Notes under the pieces: model-generated | Databases searched by the model: none | Seen by the model: the letters and a program-made list of their open reading frames with translations, nothing else | Told to the model about the DNA's origin: nothing | Position numbers and translations under genes: made by a program | Assembly: GCF_027924965.1 (NCBI RefSeq) | Contig: NZ_AP027056.1 | Span: 1,240,001 to 1,304,000, forward strand | Direction: 5' to 3' | Length of the DNA: 64,000 nucleotides | Source of the DNA: Limnohabitans sp. TEGF004 | GTDB lineage: Bacteria; Pseudomonadota; Gammaproteobacteria; Burkholderiales; Burkholderiaceae_C | Shown here: piece by piece, positions 23,474-33,700 of the stretch | How the letters are laid out: the number at the start of each line of letters is the position of its first letter | Numbering within the stretch: position 1 is the stretch's first letter

Positions 23474-24378
23474 ACCCATCTTTCACACTCAGCGCGCTCA
23501 TTGCACAGAGCGCGCAGCAGCTTGATGCTGCCCACACTGCAGGCAATTTGAGCTTCGGCCACGGCACCACCAACGCCGCCGACGAAGCAGCATGGCTGGT
23601 GCTGTGGAAGCTGGGTTTGCCGCTCGACACCGATGTGTCAGATGAAGTGCACAACCTCGAACTGCCCGCCACCCAAGTGGCCAGCGTGCAAGCGTTCATT
23701 GAGCACCGCATTGCCAGCCGCAAGCCTGCGGCTTACCTCACGCAAGAAGCGTGGTTGCAAGGCGTGTCGTTCTACATCGACGAACGCGCCATCGTGCCGC
23801 GTTCGCTCATTGCCGAAGTCTTGGCCGAAGGCAGCATTGACCCCTGGCTAGACCCCAACACCACACGCGTGCTCGACCTGTGCACGGGTAACGGCAGCCT
23901 TGGCATCTTGGCTGCACTCGCTTTTCCAGACATCACGGTGCAAGGCCTGGACTTGTCCAAAGACGCTTTGGCTGTGGCCCACATCAACATCGAACGTCAC
24001 GGCCTTGAAGGCCGCATGACGCTGGCCGAATCGGATGGTTTGGCCCAAGCCGATGGTGTGTTTGACCTGATTCTGTGCAACCCACCTTATGTGAACGCAC
24101 AAAGCATGTCCGAACTTCCCGCTGAATTCAAAGCCGAGCCCGCGCTTGCTTTGGCCGGCGGCGATGACGGCATGGACTTTATTCGCCAAATGCTGCGCGA
24201 CGCCCCAGCACACATGAGCGAGCACGCGGTTTTGGTTTTAGAAATTGGCCACGAACGCGATTACTTTGAAGCAGCCTTCCCTCATTTAGATGTCGTGTGG
24301 CTATCGACCAGTGCTGGTGACGACCAGGTCTTACTCCTCACACGCCAGGCAATTGTCGAAGGCGCAAATAACAAATGA
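23470..24378 (+). CDS. prmB: 50S ribosomal protein L3 N5-glutamine methyltransferase
   Basis: 302 residues. PrmB methylates a conserved glutamine of ribosomal protein L3. The C-terminal two-thirds is a SAM-dependent Rossmann fold with motif [14 protein letters not shown] at 134-146 and the catalytic NPPY at 204-207. The N-terminal helical domain binds the protein substrate. Similarity to PrmC and to HemK-type enzymes is expected; the L3 type is favoured by [13 protein letters not shown] around 87-99 and by the [11 protein letters not shown] motif before motif I. It overlaps dapE by 4 bases at its start and the ABC-F gene by 4 bases at its end. Confidence 0.93.
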   Translation: MNPSFTLSALIAQSAQQLDAAHTAGNLSFGHGTTNAADEAAWLVLWKLGLPLDTDVSDEVHNLELPATQVASVQAFIEHRIASRKPAAYLTQEAWLQGVSFYIDERAIVPRSLIAEVLAEGSIDPWLDPNTTRVLDLCTGNGSLGILAALAFPDITVQGLDLSKDALAVAHINIERHGLEGRMTLAESDGLAQADGVFDLILCNPPYVNAQSMSELPAEFKAEPALALAGGDDGMDFIRQMLRDAPAHMSEHAVLVLEIGHERDYFEAAFPHLDVVWLSTSAGDDQVLLLTRQAIVEGANNK

Positions 24379-26357
24379 TCACGATTAAAAATGTCACCTT
24401 GCGCCGCAGTGCCAAGGTGTTGCTCGAAGGCGCCACCGTCACCCTCAACCCCGGTGAAAAAGTAGGCTTGGTGGGCCGCAACGGCGCAGGCAAATCTTCG
24501 CTGTTTGCTTTGCTCAACGGCAACTTGCAGGAGGACTCAGGCGAGTTCTACATCCCCACGCAATGGCGCATGGGGCAAGTGGCTCAAGACATGCCCGAGA
24601 CCGAGCAAAGCGCGACCGAGTTTGTGATTGAAGGCGACACCGTGCTGAACGACGCACGCGCCGAAGTGGCTGCCGCAGAAACGACCGAAGACGGCGAACG
24701 CTTGGGCAACGCCTACATGGCGCTGTACGACGCGGGCGAGCACGATGCGCAGTCACGCGCACAAGCACTCATCTTGGGCCTGGGCTTTAAAACGACCGAG
24801 CTCGACAACCCTGTGAACAGCTTCTCCGGCGGTTGGCGCATGCGTTTGCAATTGGCGCGTGCGCTGATGTGCCCGTCTGACTTGTTGCTGCTAGATGAGC
24901 CGACCAACCACTTGGACTTGGACGCTTTGGTGTGGCTCGAAGCTTGGCTCAAACGCTACGAAGGCACGATGGTGGTCATCAGCCATGACCGCGAATTTTT
25001 AGATGCGGTGACCAACGTCACCCTGCACATCGACGCAGGCAAGCTGGTGCGCTACGGCGGCAACTACAGCAAGTTTGAAGACATGCGTGCCGAGCAAATG
25101 GAGCTGCAACAAAACGCTTTCTCCAAACAGCAAGACAAGATTGCGCATTTGCAAAAGTTCATTGCACGCTTCAAGGCCAAGGCCAGCAAAGCCAAGCAAG
25201 CGCAAAGCCGCGTCAAGGCTTTGGACCGCATGGAAAAAATTGCGCCGTTGTTGGCCGATGCCGACTTCAGCTTCGAGTTCAAAGAACCTGCCAACTTGCC
25301 CAACCCCATGCTGAGCATGCAAGGCGTGAGCGTGGGCTACCCCGCCCCTGCCGACGCGCCTGCGGGCACACCACCCACGGTCATCGTGCAAAACGTCAGC
25401 CGCTCGGTGTTGGCAGGTCAACGCATTGGCATCTTGGGTGCCAACGGCCAAGGTAAATCGACGCTGGTGAAAACCATTGCGCGTGACTTGGGCGCTTTGG
25501 GCGGCGAAGTGACCGAGGGCAAAGGCCTGAACATCGGCTACTTTGCGCAGCAAGAACTCGACGTGTTGCACCCCGCAGACAACCCGCTCGACCACATGAT
25601 TGCGTTGGCGAAAAAACTCACCATCGACGGCAAGCTGGCCGGCCAAGCCACACGCGAGCAAGACTTGCGCAGCTTCTTGGGCCAGTTCAACTTTGGCGGC
25701 GACATGGTCAAGCAAGCCGTAGGCAGCATGAGCGGTGGTGAAAAAGCCCGCTTGGTGCTGTGCATGTTGGTGTGGCAACGCCCCAACCTCTTGCTGATGG
25801 ACGAGCCTACCAACCACTTGGACTTGGCCACACGCGAAGCGCTGAGCATGGCGCTGAACGAATTTGAAGGCACCGTGATGCTGGTCAGCCATGACCGCGC
25901 CTTGCTGCGTGCTGTGTGTGACGAGTTCTGGATGGTGTCACGCGGTGGCGTCGAACCCTTTGACGGCGACTTGGACGACTACCAACGCTACCTGCTGGAC
26001 GAAGGCAAACGCTTGCGTGCTGAAGCTGTGGCTGCGGCCAACGCAGCGGCGCTCAAACCTGCTGTTGTTGAGCCTGTGGCTGAAGTTGTTCGCAAAGAAG
26101 ACGCTCAGCTGCGCAAAGAGATCAACGAGAAAAAACGCCCGTTGAAAAAAGAGATGGATGGCATTGAGAAATCAATGGCCACGCTCGAGTCTGAGAAAAC
26201 CGCGTTGCACGACAAACTCGCCACGCCCCTGCCTCCTGCTGACATTGCAGAAGCAGGTAAACGCCTCAAAGCTGTGGAAGACGAGTTGGCAGCGCTAGAA
26301 GTGCGTTGGCTAGAGCTGACCGAAGCGATGGATGCCATAGAAGCTGCCATGGCCTAA
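24375..26357 (+). CDS. ABC-F family ATPase, YheS type
   Basis: 660 residues with two ABC ATPase domains and no membrane spans. Walker A GRNGAGKSS lies at 34-42 and GANGQGKST near 354-362. Signatures are SGGWRMR and SGGEKAR; both Walker B segments read DEPTNHLDL. A linker of about 80 residues (HLQKFIARFKAKASKAKQ) joins the domains, and a charged coiled-coil tail occupies about 560-660. ABC-F proteins act on the ribosome. The opening residues and linker resemble E. coli YheS more than Uup, EttA or YbiT. It overlaps prmB by 4 bases, so a translation-related pair ends the dap unit. Confidence 0.93.
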   Translation: MITIKNVTLRRSAKVLLEGATVTLNPGEKVGLVGRNGAGKSSLFALLNGNLQEDSGEFYIPTQWRMGQVAQDMPETEQSATEFVIEGDTVLNDARAEVAAAETTEDGERLGNAYMALYDAGEHDAQSRAQALILGLGFKTTELDNPVNSFSGGWRMRLQLARALMCPSDLLLLDEPTNHLDLDALVWLEAWLKRYEGTMVVISHDREFLDAVTNVTLHIDAGKLVRYGGNYSKFEDMRAEQMELQQNAFSKQQDKIAHLQKFIARFKAKASKAKQAQSRVKALDRMEKIAPLLADADFSFEFKEPANLPNPMLSMQGVSVGYPAPADAPAGTPPTVIVQNVSRSVLAGQRIGILGANGQGKSTLVKTIARDLGALGGEVTEGKGLNIGYFAQQELDVLHPADNPLDHMIALAKKLTIDGKLAGQATREQDLRSFLGQFNFGGDMVKQAVGSMSGGEKARLVLCMLVWQRPNLLLMDEPTNHLDLATREALSMALNEFEGTVMLVSHDRALLRAVCDEFWMVSRGGVEPFDGDLDDYQRYLLDEGKRLRAEAVAAANAAALKPAVVEPVAEVVRKEDAQLRKEINEKKRPLKKEMDGIEKSMATLESEKTALHDKLATPLPPADIAEAGKRLKAVEDELAALEVRWLELTEAMDAIEAAMA

Positions 26358-26363
26358 ACACCT

Positions 26364-26391
26364 TCAAGCGCATCAGAGATGGTGCGCTTGA
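26364..26391. repeat. Inverted repeat between convergent units (possible weak terminator)
   Basis: A 9-bp perfect stem TCAAGCGCA/TGCGCTTGA encloses a 10-base loop in the 41 bases between the ABC-F stop and the stop of the convergent membrane gene. No T run follows on either strand, so it is at best a weak or factor-assisted terminator. Confidence 0.4.
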
Positions 26392-26398
26392 CGTGGTG

Positions 26399-27253
26399 TC
26401 ACAGACCCAACACGCGTGCACTGAACTGCGCGCTGCACCAAATGATGGCGGGGAACGAACACAGCCAGGCCCAGAAGAATCGGTTCAAACCAAAGAACCA
26501 AAACACCAAGAAGTGAAAGAAGGCCGCCACGGCGCAAAACACAGCGGCGAGTCGTGGGTCAAGCAAGCTGAAAGGAAACAAGATTTCCCACACGATAAAG
26601 CCCCACGAGCCCATCATCGCCAGCCACTTGTTGCGCAAGGGATGCGTGGCAGACAGCGGCCCATAAATGGCACCGTTCAAAAAAATGGTCATGGCCGAGC
26701 CATTGCGCCATTCAGGCCGCAGCAACTTGACCGCCCCCGACATGAAGTAAGACGTGATGGCTTGAATGGCGATGTACCAGAAGCCTGCTTGCCAGCCCAG
26801 CTCTGCATTACCCAACGCGCCCACCACTTGCGAGATGAGCAAGCCCGTGAGCACCACCAAGGTCATGAAATCGCTGCCGCCGTTGAACGCACCGCGCCAA
26901 CGGATGAGGATGAGCAAGTTGCCCACAAACAAAAAGCCAATCAACGGCAACGAAGCGCCCTGCACTGCCAACAACACAGCGGCACACAGGCGCAGCAACA
27001 AATGCAGCTGGTGCATGCGCGGCTTGAACAGCACATCCAACAAAGCACGTATGGGCGCATTGGGAATATCTGCCCGTTGCAAGGGCCAAGACCAAAACGC
27101 ATCGTCAGCGGTGTACTTGCCCATTCGCAAATACTCCAGCGTTTGAAGGGCCAAGCTCCACGCAAACACCAACTCGGTCGCGCGAATCGCCATCAAGGTG
27201 GGCGCTTCGACCAAAGCTTCTATCCAAGCTTGAATGAAAGTCGCCATCAACAT
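26399..27253 (-). CDS. Multi-pass membrane protein, HTTM-like
   Basis: 284 residues, very rich in Leu, Ala, Phe and Trp, with about seven predicted membrane spans. Features reminiscent of HTTM (vitamin-K gamma-carboxylase-like horizontally transferred transmembrane) proteins are the FNGGSDFMT segment around 123-131, a YFMSGAVKLLRPEWRNG stretch around 167-183, WEILFPFSL near 221-229, and a HFLVFWFFGLNRFFWAW segment near the end. The reaction of bacterial HTTM proteins is mostly unknown. Its start overlaps the end of the preceding gene by 7 bases, indicating coupled translation with that 172-residue protein. The HTTM call is by pattern and not certain. Confidence 0.6.
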   Translation of the reverse strand: MLMATFIQAWIEALVEAPTLMAIRATELVFAWSLALQTLEYLRMGKYTADDAFWSWPLQRADIPNAPIRALLDVLFKPRMHQLHLLLRLCAAVLLAVQGASLPLIGFLFVGNLLILIRWRGAFNGGSDFMTLVVLTGLLISQVVGALGNAELGWQAGFWYIAIQAITSYFMSGAVKLLRPEWRNGSAMTIFLNGAIYGPLSATHPLRNKWLAMMGSWGFIVWEILFPFSLLDPRLAAVFCAVAAFFHFLVFWFFGLNRFFWAWLCSFPAIIWCSAQFSARVLGL

Positions 27254-27765
27254 GTGGCCACCTCCACAGGCGAGGTCATCATCACTTGCGTGTCCACGTT
27301 GTCACTTCGGCCATCCAACACCATGCGCAGTTCAAACTGGCGATGCGTGAAGTTCACATCATGCGCACGCAGCACTTGATCGACTAAGCGCTGCATCATT
27401 TTGTAGCTCACCAAACTGCGTGGGTCCTCGCCCTCGGGCAAGTCATGCAAGTCGGCCCAAAAGTGGTCCACCATGTTTTGCTGGGCTAGTCCAATGTTGG
27501 TGTCGGGGTTGTGCACCAAGTGGCTCAAGCGGCGCAAGTGGCGTGGGTAAATCAGCACCCAGCCTGACCATTGCATCTCGCCCGAAGCCAGCTGCACGGC
27601 AGAGCGTGCATACAGATGCGGCACATAGCCCACCGCATGAAAGAACTTCCAATTCGGAAAAAATGCGCGCAACAAAAACAGCCATGGTCCCCGGATGATG
27701 GGGGTCTTGATGACAAGCGTGGCCACCAATATCACGAAATACAAAACGAACAGAGCTTCGGTCAT
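27247..27765 (-). CDS. Small membrane-anchored protein of unknown function
   Basis: 172 residues. Residues 2-20 form one hydrophobic span (TEALFVLYFVILVATLVIK), followed by a short loop and the segment AFFPNWKFFHAVGYVPHLYAR. The rest looks soluble and charged, with IYPRHLRRLSHLVHNPDTN and a Tyr/Gln/Arg-rich end. I do not recognise a catalytic motif. It begins 32 bases after the stop of the giant TpsA gene, and its tail overlaps the HTTM-like gene by 7 bases, so the two very probably work together. TAGAAT lies eight bases before its ATG, and no Shine-Dalgarno sequence is visible, so it may have its own leaderless transcript. Whether it belongs functionally to the secretion locus is open. Confidence 0.75.
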   Translation of the reverse strand: MTEALFVLYFVILVATLVIKTPIIRGPWLFLLRAFFPNWKFFHAVGYVPHLYARSAVQLASGEMQWSGWVLIYPRHLRRLSHLVHNPDTNIGLAQQNMVDHFWADLHDLPEGEDPRSLVSYKMMQRLVDQVLRAHDVNFTHRQFELRMVLDGRSDNVDTQVMMTSPVEVATC

Positions 27766-27797
27766 AGCGCGAAATTCTAGGGGACCAAGAACGCGCT
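27766..27797 (-). promoter_or_regulatory. 32-base spacer after tpsA: inverted repeat enclosing a -10-like TAGAAT
   Basis: The spacer begins with AGCGCG and ends with CGCGCT, a 6-bp inverted repeat whose arms abut the start of the 172-residue gene and the stop of the giant gene. On the minus strand TAGAAT (27779 to 27774) is followed by eight bases and the ATG at 27765. There is no T run, so I see no intrinsic terminator after the giant gene; read-through or a separate leaderless start are both possible. Confidence 0.4.
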
Positions 27798-30700
27798 TTA
27801 TTGCCCTGGCGGCTTTTCGTTGATCATCACCACGGACTCTGTGTTTGCCACAGAAATTCTGATCTGAATTGGGAACGCACCTGCCGGAACTTCATTGGCA
27901 GTGAACGTTTTGTTAGCCGCGTCGTAGCGCAACCAGTTGGGCAGTGGCTTGCCATCCATTTGTGACATCTTCACAGGCGCATCGGACGTGTGGCCCGCCA
28001 CGGCGTGAGGATCCAGCGCAAAGCTAAAGCTCTTGCCGGGTGAAGCGGCCTCTGGAGACACCTGCACTTGAATCACACCGGTTTGGGATGTGCTCGGTGC
28101 ACGGTTGACCACCACGGACACCGTGCTGCTGCCTGTGCTGCCTGCCACGCGCAGCGGTGCATTCACCACATCACCACCTGCGCGTACGCTTGCCACCGTG
28201 CTGACCACGGTGGTTTCAGCGCGCACCATCAGCACGCCTGAGTTCACCGCATTCATCAACTGTGGGTGGTTGATCATGATGATCCCACCCTTGAAGTACA
28301 GCGCACCCAGCCACAAGTTTTTGGGGTTGAACAGGTCAATCTTGGCATTGCCCGCATCAAAGTCCACGTCTTTGCCAGCTTTCAACGGGCCCGATTGGAT
28401 GATGTCAAATCCCCCGCTCTTGGCGATGAGCTTGCCGGTGTAAATCGAGTTCGTGCCCAAGTCCAACTGGCCTTGGCTTTGTAAATCGGTGGTCAAGCCC
28501 ACACTCACCTCGCCCATGCTCAAGGGGCCGCTGGCCGTGAGTTTCAAGGCTTGCGGCGTGCTGGCCGACACGCGGTCACCAAAACTGTTGGCGACATCGG
28601 TCAGCGTGATGTTGCCTGCTGGCGTAGCCAAGTTACTCGTGCCCGCAACGACCAAGGGGCCTGTTTGGGTGATGTCACCCGCCGCGACAGTCGCTGCCAA
28701 ATTGCCAGTCACGGTACTGGCACCCAAAGCGAGCGCGGTGTTGGTGTTTAGGGTGGCGTTCATCGCACTCACCGTCACGGTTTGCGTCAAGGTATTGGCT
28801 TGGTCTAGCGTCACGTCGCCTTGAGTGGCGGACAAGGCGCTGGTGCCCGCCACGCTCAGAGGTGCGGTTTGCGTGATGTTGCCTGTGGCGGCTGTCACCT
28901 GTGCATTGCCTGTGATGGTGCTGGGGCCCAAGATCAAGTTGTTGCTGCCGACCAACTGCACATCGTTGGCCTGCAAACTGATGACGCCACCAAACTGGTT
29001 AGGCACATTGGGCAAGGTCACATTGCCTGTGCCTGCATTGATGTTGGTGGCACCCGTCACACGCAAGGCTGCATTGGGGGTGCTGTTGGTAGGCGCTTGT
29101 TGCACCACGTCACCACCGTTGGTTTGCACGTTCAAGCTACCGCCCACATTGGCAGAGCCCAAGTCCACTTGCTGGCCATCGGTGGTCGCTGTCAGGCTAC
29201 CTGTCACAGTGGCTTGGCCAAACGACACCGTGCCTTGGGTGCTGCTCATGTTCAAGCTACCCGTGATGTTGGCACCGCCCAAATTCATGTCATCACGGCT
29301 GACCAAGGTCAAATCCCCTCCCGTGATGAAGGCCGAGCCTAGGTCAATCGAGCCACTGGGCGCGCGCAACACCATGGGGCCTGTGTTGTTCACACGGGCC
29401 AATTGCAAATCGCCGCTGGTCGCGACGGAGGTGGAGGTGCCTTGCAAGGCCAGCGTGCCACCAAAACTATTCAAGGCATTGAGCAAGGTGATGGTGCCTG
29501 TGCCTGCTGTGACCGATGTGTTGCCCGTCACCACAAACTGCCCCGTTTGCGCCACGCTGCCGCCACCAGTTTGCACCGTCACATCGCCCGTCACCGTCGC
29601 GGCACCCAAAGACAACGCGCCGCCCACGCCTAAGCTATCGCGTGTGTCCACACTCACGCTGCCCGAGGTGGAGATGCTGCTGGTGGTCAGCGCTGCGCCT
29701 TGCGTGGCCAAACTCACCGAGCCACCGCTTTGCAACGGCGCCAACGACAGCGGTGCAGTGACCTTCACTGCCACATTGCGCCATGAGCCGTTGTTCGTTT
29801 CGTTGAGCGTGAGCAAGCCGGTCAAGCGGTTGTCTGTGCTGCTCAGTGCTGCGTCTTGCTGGGTGCCTGTGTCTGCCGTGAATGTGCTGGTGCCGCCCAC
29901 CCACACATGGGTGCTTGTTTGTTGCGTCACACCCGTCGCCTGGGTGGTCACGTGCAAGTTGCCGCCAATCTCGATATCTGCCAACGCCAGTGCGGTGGCT
30001 GCCTTCAAATTTAAATCGAAGGACGATGCACCATCTGCAATGCTCACAAAGTGCAAGGTATCAGCGCCCGACGTCAGCGTGGTGTGGCTGAGCAAGCGCA
30101 TCGCGTCGTTGTAGGTTTGTGCCCCAGAAGTGGTCACCTCCCCGGCATCCATCGCCACAGAGCCTGGGGCGTCTGTGGTCAAGCGGGTCAATGCGTTGCC
30201 AGCACCCACCGCACCACTGAAGCGCGTCACCCCTGCCGTGTTGAGGGTCAAGCCGTACGCCCCATTCAGGGTGCTGCCAAAGCTGATGTCACCCGAAGCC
30301 GTGCTGGTCAAGGTGGTGTTGGCACCCAACACCATCGCTTCGCCATAGTTTTGTGCGCCTGTGGTGGTCACGCTGCCGCCGCTCATCAGCACGCGGCCAG
30401 CGGTGGAGGCGTCAGTGGTCAAGCTCGTCAAAGCGTGCGTGGCGCCCACGGTGTCGAGGAACGTGGTGTCGCCACGGGTGTTGATGGTCAAGGCATAAGC
30501 ACCATCGACAGCACCTACAAAGCTCACCCCACCCGCTCCACCGGTCAGCACTGTGTCACGCATCAATGTGGTGGCCCCGCCGTAGCTTTGCGCGCCCGAG
30601 GTGCTGATGGTGCCTGCGTTCAACACGGCTGCGCCCACCACGCTCACATCACCTGCGCTCACTACGGCATCGTTGAACGTCACCACACTGCCAGTGAACG

Positions 30701-33700
30701 TGGTGCTGCGCTGCAAGCTCACAATTTCGTTGAAGGTCTGAGCACCGGTGGTGCGTACCGTGGCCGCGTCGATCAACACCATGCCACCCGCATTGGTGGT
30801 CAGGCGGGTCAACGCTGTACCCGCTCCGATGTCACCACCAAAACTGGTGGTGCCTGTGGTGTTGACAGTCAAATCAAAGCCACCATCCACAGTGCTCAAG
30901 AAGGTCACGAGTGCAGCATCTGCATCCAACACCGTGTTCTTCAACAAGGTCACCGCACCGTCGTAACTTTGTGCGCCATGCGTGGTCACGGTGGCGCCGT
31001 TGAGTGTGGTGGCGCCCACCACATTCAAACTGCCTGTGCCTGTGACCGCATCGTCAAATCGGATGGCAGAACCCGTGAGCGTGGTGTTGCCACTCAGGGT
31101 CACCAGCTCTGCGTAGCGTTGTGCGCCTGTGGTGGTCACTCGGCCCCCTTGAATCACCACGGTGCCGCCTGTGTTGGTGGTGATGCTGCTCAGTGCCGCA
31201 CCGTCACCCACAGCGCTGCCCAAGGTTGTGACGCCTGTGCTGTTGAGCACCAAGCTGTAAGCACCATCCACCGTGCCGCCCAACGTGATGAGGCCGCTGC
31301 CTGCGTTGAAACTGGTGTTTTCAGTCAGCGTCACAGGCGCAGTGCCCAACACGATGGCTGCGTTGGTCGTGTTCACAGTACCCGCTGCTTGAACAGCAGC
31401 AGGTGCAGTAGCGGTCAAGCCACCGGCAAATGTCAGCGTGTCACCTGCAGCATTGCCCAACACCAAGTTGCCTGTGTTCAAGAACGTCGTAGCTGTGTTG
31501 GCGGCACTCACGTTTGTGGCTGCACCCAGCAACTCAAGGTGGTAACCGTGCGCTGTGGAGGTCAGCACAGGCGTGCTCAAGTTGTCTGCAAAGCGAATGG
31601 ATTGGCCAGCCACGGTGTCACTCAACAGCACGCTGGTGCCTGTGGTCACAGCGCTGCTGAAGGTGGCGCCATTGCTGTTGGTCAAGGTCAAGGTTTTGAG
31701 TGAGGTGGTTTGTCCCACCGCACCTGTCACGCTCACAGCGCCGGTGGTGCCTGCATTCAAGCTGAGCGATTCGGTGTTGGCTGTGGTGCCGTTGACCGAG
31801 CCACCCAAGGTCAAGCTGCCGCCGGCGGTGTGGAGGGCCACATCCGCTGTGAGTGTGAGCGCGGTGTTGCTGTCGCCCAAGCTCATCGCTGCGTTGGTCG
31901 TGTTCACAGTACCCGCTGCTTGAACAGCAGCAGGTGTAGTAGCGGTCAAGCCACCAGCAAATGTCAGCGTGTCACCCACTGCATTGCCCAACACCAAGTT
32001 GCCTGTGTTCAAGAACGTCGTGGCGGTATTGGCTGCACTCACGTGTGTGGCTGTCCCCAGCAACTCAAGGTGGTAACCGTTGGCTGTGGTGGTCAGCACA
32101 GGTGTGCTCAAGTTGTCTGCAAAGCGAATGGTTTGGCCAGCCACGGTGTCACTCAACAGCACGCTGGTGCCAGTGGTCACAGCGCTGTTGAAGGTGGCGC
32201 CATTGCTGTTGGTCAACGTCAAGGTTTTGAGTGAGGTGGTTTGTCCCACCGCACCTGTCACGCTCACAGCGCCGGTGGTGCCAGCATTTAAGCTGAGCGA
32301 TTCGGTGTTGGCTGTGGTGCCGTTGACCGAGCCACCCAAGGTCAAGCTGCCGCCGGCGGTGTGGAGGGCCACATCCGCTGTGAGCGTGAGCGCGGTGTTG
32401 CTGTCGCCCAAGCTCATCACTGCGTTGGTCGTGTTCACAGTACCCGCTGCTTGAACAGCCGCAGGTGTAGTAGCGGTCAAGCCACCGGCAAAAGTCAGCG
32501 TGTCACCCACTGCATTGCCCAACACCAAATTGCCTGTGTTCAAGAACGTCGTGGCTGTGTTGGCTGCACTCACGTGTGTGGCTGTACCCAGCAACTCAAG
32601 GTGGTAACCGTTGGCTGTGGTGGTCAGCACAGGCGTGCTCAAGTTGTCGGCAAAGCGAATGGTTTGGCCAGCCACGGTGTCACTCAACACCACGCTGGTG
32701 CCTGTGGTCACAGCGCTGTTGAAGGTGGCGCCATTGCTGTTGGTCAAGGTCAAAGTGCTCAACGGCGCTGTGTTGCCAATCGCACCGCTGACCAGCACAA
32801 CGCCATTCGTGCCCGCGTTGATCGTCACCGCTTGCGCGTTGTTGGTGCTGCCATTGAGCGTCTTGGCAAACGTGATGTTGGCCCCTGCTGCCAAGGCACC
32901 GTTGTTGGTGGTGTCAAACGTGGTGCTGGCCGCTGTGACCACTGCATCGTCGGCGATGTAAATCGAGTTAGGGCTGCTGGTGCGCACCAAGCCACCGCTG
33001 AACGTGCTGCTACCAGCGGCGTCTGTTTCAAAGTGCGCAGGTGCCGTCACAGAGCCAATGGCACCGGTGTACGTGGTGTTGCCACTGTCAGCCACCACCA
33101 CGCGTGATGTGCCATCTAGGGTGCTGCCAAATGTCATGCCCACGCCGGTGAAGGTGGTGTTGGTCGTCGCAGCACCACCCACGGTCACGCTGCCGTTGTA
33201 GGTTTGGGTGTGGCTACCAGCGTTGACGCTGCCGCCGTTCACCACGGTGGCGCCGTTCACTGTCAAATCACCTGCGGCGGTCACACCCTTGCTGAAAGTG
33301 ACAGTGCTGGCAGTCAAAGCGCTGGGGCCACTGAAGCTCACTGGGCTGGCAAAGTCTAGGGTAAAGCCGCTGCCGCTCAAGCTGCCGTTAACGGTGGTGG
33401 TGGCTGTGCCACTGTCCAAACGGGTGTTGGCCAACAAGGTGGTGGTCTGCCCTGCTTGGCCCAGCGTGATGGCTTGGTTGGGCGCACTGAGTGTGCCGTC
33501 CAACTGCAAAGCGCCAGTGTTGGCGAGGTGGATGCCATTGGCCACGGCGATGTTGCCACGCAGGGTCAGCGCAAATGGTTGAGCGGCCACGGTGAACGTA
33601 GGCGTGGTCAGGCCAGCGTTGAAGGCAATGGCATGGGCATCCACGGTGTCGGTCAACACCACGCGGGTACCGGTGGTCACGGCGCTGTTGAACGTGGCGG

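Noticed and set aside
30051..31703. Plus-strand open frame of 550 codons opposite the giant gene
   Set aside because: Same reason: composition follows the antisense of Thr/Gly/Val-rich coding, and part of it repeats with the 531-bp period.
31360..32752. Insertion sequence or integrated element as the source of the near-identical repeats
   Set aside because: Repeats are in-frame parts of one coding sequence, with no transposase, terminal inverted repeats or target duplications.
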